A DNA stretch of 5,350 nucleotides from an uncultured Geobacter sp. Its GTDB lineage: Bacteria > Desulfobacterota > Desulfuromonadia > Geobacterales > Geobacteraceae. Every line of letters starts with the position of its first letter. Within the stretch, counting starts at the first letter, position 1. The stretch spans positions 1 through 5,350 of the forward strand of contig CALABV010000034.1 in assembly GCA_937886325.1 (NCBI GenBank), read 5' to 3'. The translations under genes were made by a program, and so were the position numbers. Shown here in pieces: positions 1 to 4,121 of this stretch. The notes under the pieces are model-generated. The model was not told the origin of the DNA and did not search any database. It worked only from the letters and a program-made list of their open reading frames with translations.

Positions 1-75
1 AAGGCGATGGAAAGGGTGCACCGGGCACAAGGGGAGTGAGTTCCTTGCTTCTTTTTCGCCAGGTGATTGAAGGTA

Positions 76-180
76 TTTCAACGCGAAGTATTGAAAAATA
101 TTTTCATGTGCATAGGCTACATGTTCCATTGGGGTTGATCACCGGTTCACGCGCGTGAACCGGTCAATAACGAGTTGTCC
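76..180 (+). other. Possible degenerate attC-like recombination site upstream of the first cassette gene
   Basis: The ends read TTTCAAC (76-82) and GTTGTCC (174-180). The arms can pair as CAAC (79-82) with GTTG (174-177), CG (84-85) with CG (171-172), and TATTGA (89-94) with TCAATA (164-169). The unpaired extra bases lie mostly on the 5' arm, as in attC sites. GTTGTCC is the reverse complement, with one mismatch, of the GGCCAAC that opens the better-supported attC at 923. That is expected if both delimit the same cassette (about 175-976). The interior is AT-rich and contains a separate perfect palindrome, which is atypical, so the call is weak. An alternative is a plain intergenic region with chance pairing. 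Confidence 0.25.
141..164. repeat. Perfect 24-bp palindrome
   Basis: The half-site ACCGGTTCACGC is followed directly by its exact reverse complement, giving a 24-bp perfect palindrome 24 bp upstream of the ATG at 189. GTT (134-136) and AAC (169-171) could extend the stem beyond a 4x4 internal loop. There is no T-tract, so it is not a typical intrinsic terminator. It could be a dimeric regulator operator, a cruciform or hairpin in the leader of the following gene, or part of a recombination site. The sequence alone does not decide among these. Confidence 0.75.
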
Positions 181-188
181 GAGAAGAT

Positions 189-953
189 ATGAAAACAAAA
201 GAGGATAAATTCACACACGAACTTGAGGTTTACCGGACAGAGGTTCAGTCTGCGATTCAGTTCTTCTATTCATTTCTCGCAATCAACGCCTCATTGGCCG
301 GCAACAAGAAAGCGCTTGATATCGTGAACAAGTCGCCTCTTTTTTGGAATACGACTATCGGTGCTCTTCAAACCTCATTATTCATTGCCCTTGGCAGGGT
401 CTTCGATCAGCAGTCTGCCCACAATGTCGACAGATTGCTGAAGGTGGCGCATGAAAACTCGGAAATATTTGCATCGAAAGCATTAGAAGGCCGAAAAAGG
501 GCGGGGAGTGTAAACGCCGATGAATGGATTGGTGAATATATGGTGGGGGTTTACGTTCCCACTGCTTCCGATTTCCGAAGGCTACGAAGTCATGTAAAAA
601 AGTACCGCAAAATTTATGAGGCAGGATATCGAGACATCAGGCGGAAGGTTTACGCCCATAAAGAGTTATCAGTCGCAGACGAAATTCAGGCTCTGTATGC
701 GAAGACGAACATTCGAGAGATGCAAAAACTACTTATTTTCTTGAATCAGCTATACGTGGCACTTTGGGAGCTTTTTCATAATGGAAGAAAGCCCGTATTA
801 AGACCAATGAAGTACTCTGTGGCAAGTATGAGGAAGGCCCAGACGCCAGAATGGCAAAGCAAGCATGTACAAGAGCGGATCGTGGCCGAGACAGAAAAAT
901 TCTTCCGGCTTATCACGACCACGGCCAACCAGGCGGCGGCACACAGACGCTGA
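189..953 (+). CDS. HEPN/AbiU2-domain protein, candidate abortive-infection RNase
   Basis: This 254-residue, predicted cytosolic, largely helical protein resembles the HEPN_AbiU2 group by pattern recognition, not by a search. Visible family-like traits are an N-terminal helical region (residues about 8-35), the segment F-I-A-L-G-R-V-F-D (65-73), and a charged helix ending in R152-K-V-Y-A-H157. The last is the R-x4-H motif that forms the RNA-cleaving site in active HEPN dimers. HEPN proteins of this type are known from abortive-infection and toxin systems; that this one cleaves RNA is inference. No obvious nucleotidyltransferase (MNT) partner lies beside it. The ATG at 189 has only a weak purine stretch (GAGAAG) close upstream. 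The last residues (about 246-254, N-Q-A-A-A-H-R-R) are encoded inside an attC-like hairpin, so this tail is probably recombination-site sequence and not part of the fold. Base composition is AT-richer than the genes beyond 2780. I am fairly sure of the family and unsure of its activity. Confidence 0.75.
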   Translation: MKTKEDKFTHELEVYRTEVQSAIQFFYSFLAINASLAGNKKALDIVNKSPLFWNTTIGALQTSLFIALGRVFDQQSAHNVDRLLKVAHENSEIFASKALEGRKRAGSVNADEWIGEYMVGVYVPTASDFRRLRSHVKKYRKIYEAGYRDIRRKVYAHKELSVADEIQALYAKTNIREMQKLLIFLNQLYVALWELFHNGRKPVLRPMKYSVASMRKAQTPEWQSKHVQERIVAETEKFFRLITTTANQAAAHRR

Positions 954-984
954 CGCGCTGGTGCGCCCCCGCACCGTTATAGCC
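923..984 (+). other. attC-like integron recombination site (59-base-element type)
   Basis: The site runs from GGCCAAC (923-929) to GTTATAG (976-982), about 60 bp, the length of short attC sites. Paired segments are GGC 923-925 with GCC 982-984, AAC 927-929 with GTT 976-978, GG 932-933 with CC 968-969, GGCG 935-938 with CGCC 964-967, CAC 940-942 with GTG 961-963, CAG 944-946 with CTG 958-960, and CGC 948-950 with GCG 955-957 around a TGAC loop. Single unpaired bases C934, G939, A943 and A947 all sit on the 5' arm. This one-sided set of extrahelical bases is a hallmark of attC folded from the bottom strand. The stop codon of the upstream gene lies in the loop and the next ATG starts at 985, as in tightly packed cassettes. 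The R' box GTTATAG departs from the GTTRRRY consensus. Cassette exchange would occur between G976 and T977. Confidence 0.6.
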
Positions 985-1794
985 ATGAATTTATCAAACA
1001 TTGAACAAGAAATAATATTCCTGAAGGCATCGGTTGAAACTATCGATTCGGTAGTCAACAGCGAAATGCTTGAGGTTCACGGCAGCGGTGAAGACGCTGA
1101 AGCTCATTTTAAAAACGGCACAAACCAGAGATTATTCAATATCATTCTGGTAGATTTTCTCTCTAAGTCAGCGTCAGAGATAACCGGTGAGAGTAAATCA
1201 TACCTCGCTGCATTGCTGAACATCGCGCAGAACCCAAATTTCAACTTAAACAACTCGGTCACAGGTCTTGCCAATGCAGTAGAAAATTTCCAACAATGGC
1301 TCGAAGTTGAAGTGAACGCCATAGTCTGGCTTCCTCTCCTTGATCTTGAGGCAGAACTGAAAATTAAGAGACGTGAGTTCATAAAAATATGCGGCAACAT
1401 CGCAAAACACAATTTCTCCAGACTCAGCAGAATTGTAAATGACCTGAGAAACATCATGCGTAGAAGCAATATCAGCCTTGAGGATGAGGATGCTTTGCTC
1501 ATTCTTGATGACATTTATGAACGGTTCCATACTGACATTCTAAGCTACCATGCCAGCACGTTAGTAGAGCACATGAATGAGATCCGATGGGGAATCCACT
1601 TGTATCTAAAGCCAGAATTTGAAAGATCAATAGTTCATGAAGGGGGCAATCCTCACAAATACCATTACACCTATCCTGAAGGCGTGAACACAAAATTTGC
1701 CCGCAATTGCTATTGGGACCTGATGAACGGACTACTTTCCCGACCTTATGTTCCAAGATTTACGACGACGTCCATCCTTAAGATAAGATACTGA
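985..1794 (+). CDS. Hypothetical cassette-type protein, all-helical, unknown function
   Basis: I do not recognise this 269-residue protein. It has no signal peptide or membrane segment and looks largely alpha-helical. Its central stretch, residues 129-150, contains R-R-E-F-I-K-I-C-G-N-I-A-K-H-N-F. G137-N-I-A-K-H142 is reminiscent of the R-N-x3-H signature of HEPN domains but lacks the Arg, so any HEPN link is speculative. The C-terminal third is rich in His and aromatic residues (Y and H around 217-230). The frame is open from 865, but the first 120 bp overlap the preceding gene and the attC-like hairpin. ATG 985 is therefore the best start, with in-frame GTG 961 as an alternative. No Shine-Dalgarno sequence precedes either, so translation may depend on the upstream cassette. 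Directly after the stop comes CTATAAC, complementary to GTTATAG at 976, which supports this gene being a complete integron-type cassette. Composition is AT-rich like its left neighbour. Confidence 0.65.
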   Translation: MNLSNIEQEIIFLKASVETIDSVVNSEMLEVHGSGEDAEAHFKNGTNQRLFNIILVDFLSKSASEITGESKSYLAALLNIAQNPNFNLNNSVTGLANAVENFQQWLEVEVNAIVWLPLLDLEAELKIKRREFIKICGNIAKHNFSRLSRIVNDLRNIMRRSNISLEDEDALLILDDIYERFHTDILSYHASTLVEHMNEIRWGIHLYLKPEFERSIVHEGGNPHKYHYTYPEGVNTKFARNCYWDLMNGLLSRPYVPRFTTTSILKIRY

Positions 1795-1795
1795 A

Positions 1796-1802
1796 CTATA
1801 AC
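1796..1802 (+). other. Candidate R'' box of the attC of the second cassette
   Basis: CTATAAC begins one base after the stop of the preceding gene and is the exact reverse complement of GTTATAG at 976-982. In integron cassettes the R'' box at the 3' end is complementary to the bases that open the same cassette, so this 7/7 match is the expected pairing in the excised circle. The matching right end of the attC is not resolved. GTTACTT (1893-1899) and GTTAGAT (1977-1983, a full GTTRRRY match) are candidates, but neither gives a clean attC stem. The intervening sequence is occupied by an inverted repeat. Confidence 0.4.
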
Positions 1803-1812
1803 AGAGGATATA

Positions 1813-1870
1813 GGGTCAGGACTTGATAACTTGACTTTGCTGCGAATATCAAACTATCAAGTCCTGACCC
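1813..1870. repeat. REP/MITE-like inverted repeat, 16-bp perfect arms
   Basis: The left arm GGGTCAGGACTTGATA (1813-1828) and right arm TATCAAGTCCTGACCC (1855-1870) are perfect reverse complements around a 26-nt AT-rich loop. GGGTCAGG-type palindromes of this form resemble repeats that I associate from memory with RAYT (REP-associated, IS200-like) transposases; I could not check this against a database. No transposase is present here, so it would be a non-autonomous copy. It lies 18 bp after the stop of the upstream gene and, as RNA, could also act as a 3'-end hairpin, though no U-tract follows. The remaining DNA to 2036 holds no gene; it has a weaker CTGCAAA (1918-1924)/TTTGCAG (1943-1949) inverted pair and a C-run. 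Confidence 0.7.
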
Positions 1871-2036
1871 CACTGCCCTGCAAACCATATGGGTTACTTG
1901 GGGTCGTGCCTGAAAAACTGCAAAAAGTGAGTAAAATGCAGCTTTGCAGCCCCCCCATGCCCATGAGCCAGTACCGGTTAGATGAACGGATCTGATCAAC
2001 AACGAGTTGATCGCAAGAAGAAAAGATGATGAAGTT

Positions 2037-2278
2037 TTACGAGAAAAGATATTCCAAGAGCTTTTCTCGCGTCAGCTTGTGATGGGCTTCGATGTCGGAC
2101 GAATCGCAGCGAGGGTTCCTAATTTCAAGGGATTGTGAGCGGGAATGGTAACGTGATGTTCGCCATTTTCGTTTGTAGAAAGTCGGATATGACTGCCGGT
2201 CTGACGTGTGACATGGTAGCCAAGTTTGGTAAGGGACTTCGCCAGATCATTACCGGTTATGTCACGAGGCAGCTTCAT
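2037..2278 (-). pseudogene. hicA: HicA-family mRNA interferase toxin, frameshifted near its 3' end
   Basis: HicA toxins are small RNases with a dsRNA-binding-like fold that cut mRNA when not bound by HicB. The start is a clear match to the family: M-K-L-P-R-D-I-T-G-N, then R-Q-T-G-S-H30-I-R-L, in which the His of the G-S-H motif is the catalytic residue, then I-P-A-H-N-P-L-K-L-G-T-L-A-A-I59. After I59 the frame is lost. The open frame reads R-P-T-S-K-P-I-T-S and stops at 2072-2074. One base seems to be missing near 2100-2101: shifting frame there restores S-D-I-E-A-H-H-K-L-T-R-E-K-L-L-E-Y-L-F-S and a TAA at 2037-2039, giving the normal 80-residue length. The 242-nt span is one base short of 81 codons. 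The actual product would be 68 residues without its C-terminal helix. The ATG overlaps the hicB stop (ATGA). A sequencing error is possible. Confidence 0.8.
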
Positions 2279-2481
2279 ACGGCAAGGACTTCTTCGTGGA
2301 CAAAATGGAGTCGGATCATTTTCGGAGCCGTACCTTCATCAAAGTGGCAGCGAACTGCATCGCGCACATTGGCATGGAGTTCTTCGAGACTATCCGCTTC
2401 GGTGAAAATTGATTCGCCGAGCCCTTTTGCCGTGAAGCCGCCCTCAGGGGCTACTTCAACCAGGAAAAATATTTCGTTCAT
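2275..2481 (-). CDS. hicB: HicB-like antitoxin (short form, 68 residues)
   Basis: This is the antitoxin partner that binds and blocks HicA. The 68-residue protein starts M-N-E-I-F-F-L-V-E-V-A-P-E-G-G-F-T-A and contains S-I-F-T-E-A-D-S-L-E-E-L (24-35) and D-A-V-R-C-H-F-D-E-G (41-50). This is the pattern of the short HicB-like fold, with the Gly-rich beta turn and the T-x-A-D-S-L-E-E-L helix start. No helix-turn-helix or ribbon-helix-helix tail follows, so autorepression by HicB alone is not obvious. Relatives in databases are, as I recall, sometimes misnamed 2-oxoisovalerate dehydrogenase; nothing here supports that name. I chose ATG 2481 and not the upstream ATG 2514 because AGGAGG sits five bases before it and the family homology begins there. 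The order is antitoxin first, with a 4-base ATGA overlap into hicA, which implies translational coupling. Confidence 0.82.
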   Translation of the reverse strand: MNEIFFLVEVAPEGGFTAKGLGESIFTEADSLEELHANVRDAVRCHFDEGTAPKMIRLHFVHEEVLAV

Positions 2482-2504
2482 CGGGTCCTCCTCTTGCTCG
2501 AAGA

Positions 2505-2533
2505 ATAATAGCAAAGTGTTGGATCCTACCCAA
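2505..2533 (-). promoter_or_regulatory. Putative sigma70-type promoter of hicBA
   Basis: On the minus strand TTGGGT (2533-2528) is followed after exactly 17 bp by TATTAT (2510-2505), a 5/6 match to the -10 consensus; the -35 is only 3/6. Transcription would start about 15-20 bases upstream of the hicB ATG at 2481, leaving room for its AGGAGG ribosome site. The spacer contains GGATCC within a short palindromic stretch, which might serve as an operator, but that is speculative. Confidence 0.4.
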
Positions 2534-2571
2534 TAAAACCGTTGAAAAAGTAAGGCAAATATCTTCTATTG

Positions 2572-2601
2572 CTTCTTTTTGACATGCAAAATCAAAAGAA
2601 G
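2572..2601. repeat. AT-rich imperfect hairpin in the hicB-peptidase intergenic region
   Basis: CTTCTTTTTGA (2572-2582) pairs with TCAAAAGAAG (2592-2601) with one bulged T, around a 9-nt loop. It lies between two divergently transcribed genes (hicB on the minus strand and the M23 gene on the plus strand), so it is unlikely to end either transcript. It may be a remnant of inserted DNA or have no function. Nothing else in 2540-2660 looks like a gene. Confidence 0.4.
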
Positions 2602-2668
2602 GCCTTCAATCATGCTTACGAAAAGCTGGGGTGTCGGCCCTAGAAAGTTGAATCTTTACCAGGTTGAC

Positions 2669-2685
2669 GAGCGGTGAACCCGCTC
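2669..2685. repeat. Short GC-rich hairpin upstream of the M23 gene
   Basis: GAGCGG (2669-2674) and CCGCTC (2680-2685) form a 6-bp stem with a 5-nt loop. An alternative fold pairs GGTGA (2673-2677) with TCACC (2684-2688). No T-run follows on either strand, so terminator function is unsupported. It lies about 100 bp before the M23 start and could be a leader structure or operator. A TATCAT at 2707-2712 resembles a -10 box but has no good -35. Confidence 0.35.
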
Positions 2686-2782
2686 ACCCGCCAGACGTTC
2701 CGGATCTATCATAGGCTCCCTTTGGTAGCGTCTGAAGGGAAGCGGCAGACCATGGATGCGTTTATTAAAAAGGAGAGGCGTG

Positions 2783-4030
2783 ATGAACCTACTAGGTAAA
2801 AGAATGGTTGAAACGCTCGGGTTTGTTGTCGCGGCAATGATTCTTTGTATTTCCCCGGCTTCAGCATGGTCAGCCGAGGATATCGACATCCGGTATCTTG
2901 TCCAAGGCAAAAAGGTGATCCCCGTTTCCTGCCGCATCGGCGACTGGGAGATCACCGATATCAAGCTGCCCGAACTGGTGGTGACGAATAGACGGGAAAC
3001 CCCTGTTACCGTGGAAAAGGTGGATGTGATCGGTACGGTCTCCGGCATCGAGGCGGTGCGCCTCCGGATCTCCGGGAAGCCGCTGTCGGAAGCGATTGGT
3101 GGGACCGCCGACATGCTGAACAAGCAGAAGCCGCCGCTGCCGACCGTGCAGTTGTCTTTCGGAAACGTGGCGCTTCCCGAAGGGGTGTTGTCGGAAAACG
3201 GCACGGCGGTCTCGGGGCAGAGCATCCTGCTGCCGCTGTCGAAGATTGCCTATCTCCATCATGTCGGTCACCGGAAACTTGACGGCATGGAGATTCTGCT
3301 GACCGTCACGTTCGGCGGGAAGAAGACGGTTTCCTCTTTCCCGGTGCGCCTCACGCCCTACGAGGTGAAGGGGAAATACGTCTTCCCGGTGAACGGCGAT
3401 GTGCGGATGGCCTTTCTTCCCCTGAGCTACATCCACCACCGGGCATCCGCCTCCCAGGAATTCGCCATGGACCTGGTGGGCGCCAACCAGAAAGACGCGG
3501 AGTCCTTCACCGATATTTCACGTCCCAAACCCGTGAAGCTTGCCGATTACAGCATCTGGGGCCGGGATGTCCTTGCCGTGGGTGACGGCGTTGTCGTGGA
3601 AACCGGAGACAGGTTTCCCGAGGAGCGGATGAGCGATCCGGACACGTTCGGCAAACCCGGGTATGCCATTGGTCTCATCAAGGAATTGATCCCGAAGATC
3701 GGCTGGACCAATGCCGTGGCCGGGAACTTCGTGGTCATAGACCACGGCAACGGCGAGTTCAGCGCATACTGTCATCTCCAGGAAGGGTCCATCCGCGTCA
3801 AGCCGGGAGACAGGGTGAACAGGGGCACGGTAATCGCCAGGGTCGGAAATACCGGCAATTCCGGAGCTCCCCATCTCCATTTCCAGCTCATGGATTCCCC
3901 GGATTTCTTCATCGCCAACGGCCTTCCCATGATGTTCGAGAATGTGCCGGCGCAGGTGATGATCGCGGAATTCCCGGTCACGGGCAACACCCTGAGCTTC
4001 AGCGACAGTATCTTTTCCGCGGTTCCGTGA
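2783..4030 (+). CDS. Secreted M23/LytM-fold metallopeptidase-like protein
   Basis: This 415-residue protein has a Sec signal peptide: K6-R7, a hydrophobic core from about residue 12 to 24, and A-x-A sites with likely cleavage after S-P-A-S-A28 or W-S-A31. Export to the periplasm or beyond is expected. Residues about 32-200 form a beta-rich N-terminal region I do not recognise. The C-terminal part (about 218-377) is an M23-type domain: E226-F-A-M-D230, V-L-A-V-G-D-G-V-V-V, V-V-I-D-H-G-N-G-E-F-S-A-Y-C-H331-L, V-K-P-G-D-R-V-N-R-G, and P-H364-L-H366-F. M23 enzymes cut peptide crosslinks in peptidoglycan using the ligands H-x3-D and H-x-H. Here the first His position is E226, so the protein may be non-catalytic (as in LytM-type regulators) or use another ligand. 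A segment of about 35 residues (273-308) is inserted after the first strand pair. ATG 2783 is chosen over ATG 2756 because GGAG precedes it with 7-base spacing and the signal peptide then has normal length. Confidence 0.85.
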   Translation: MNLLGKRMVETLGFVVAAMILCISPASAWSAEDIDIRYLVQGKKVIPVSCRIGDWEITDIKLPELVVTNRRETPVTVEKVDVIGTVSGIEAVRLRISGKPLSEAIGGTADMLNKQKPPLPTVQLSFGNVALPEGVLSENGTAVSGQSILLPLSKIAYLHHVGHRKLDGMEILLTVTFGGKKTVSSFPVRLTPYEVKGKYVFPVNGDVRMAFLPLSYIHHRASASQEFAMDLVGANQKDAESFTDISRPKPVKLADYSIWGRDVLAVGDGVVVETGDRFPEERMSDPDTFGKPGYAIGLIKELIPKIGWTNAVAGNFVVIDHGNGEFSAYCHLQEGSIRVKPGDRVNRGTVIARVGNTGNSGAPHLHFQLMDSPDFFIANGLPMMFENVPAQVMIAEFPVTGNTLSFSDSIFSAVP

Positions 4031-4121
4031 GCGTGAATACGGATGAACATGCCCATGGCCGGACGAGCCGAAGCGGCCGAAGAGCGGTGTCTGCCGCGAT
4101 AACCGTACGGTGGGTACTTCC

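Larger units (their letters stand above)
1..188. other. Left flank with no confidently recognised gene
   Basis: No gene can be assigned here. Three short open stretches run in from the left edge on the plus strand, ending with stops at 37-39, 68-70 and 156-158, and any one could be the tail of an upstream gene. The one ending at 39 reads K-A-M-E-R-V-H-R-A-Q-G-E. The one ending at 70 would stop six bases before a possible attC start, as cassette genes often do. None is long enough to identify. The region also holds a perfect palindrome and a possible attC-like fold, listed separately. A TTGAAA at 91-96 has only a poor -10 match (TAGGCT, 113-118) at 16 bp spacing, so I do not call a promoter. 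Confidence 0.4.

Noticed and set aside
164..2009. Near-identical TCAAyAACGAGTTG at 164-177 and 1996-2009
   Set aside because: A 13/14 match between two places in a 5-kb window is expected about twice by chance, and the flanks do not match well. Not used as evidence of duplicated cassette ends.
2135..2536. Plus-strand open frame across the hicBA region
   Set aside because: It is the complement of two recognisable toxin-antitoxin genes and has no family resemblance of its own.
2579..2584. Perfect TTGACA on the plus strand upstream of the M23 gene
   Set aside because: No acceptable -10 hexamer lies 16-18 bp downstream, and it falls inside an AT-rich hairpin about 200 bp from the gene.
2870..3439. 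Long minus-strand open frame opposite the M23 gene
   Set aside because: It is antisense to a well-supported gene in GC-rich DNA, with low-complexity Arg/His/Gly content and no recognisable family; a composition shadow. The same applies to 2656-3225 and 3518-4228 on the minus strand.
4031..4121. GC-rich inverted pieces (GGCCG/CGGCC at 4057-4078, ACCGTACGGT at 4102-4111) between the M23 and glycosyltransferase genes
   Set aside because: The stems are short and have no T-run, so neither a terminator nor an operator can be supported in DNA this GC-rich.
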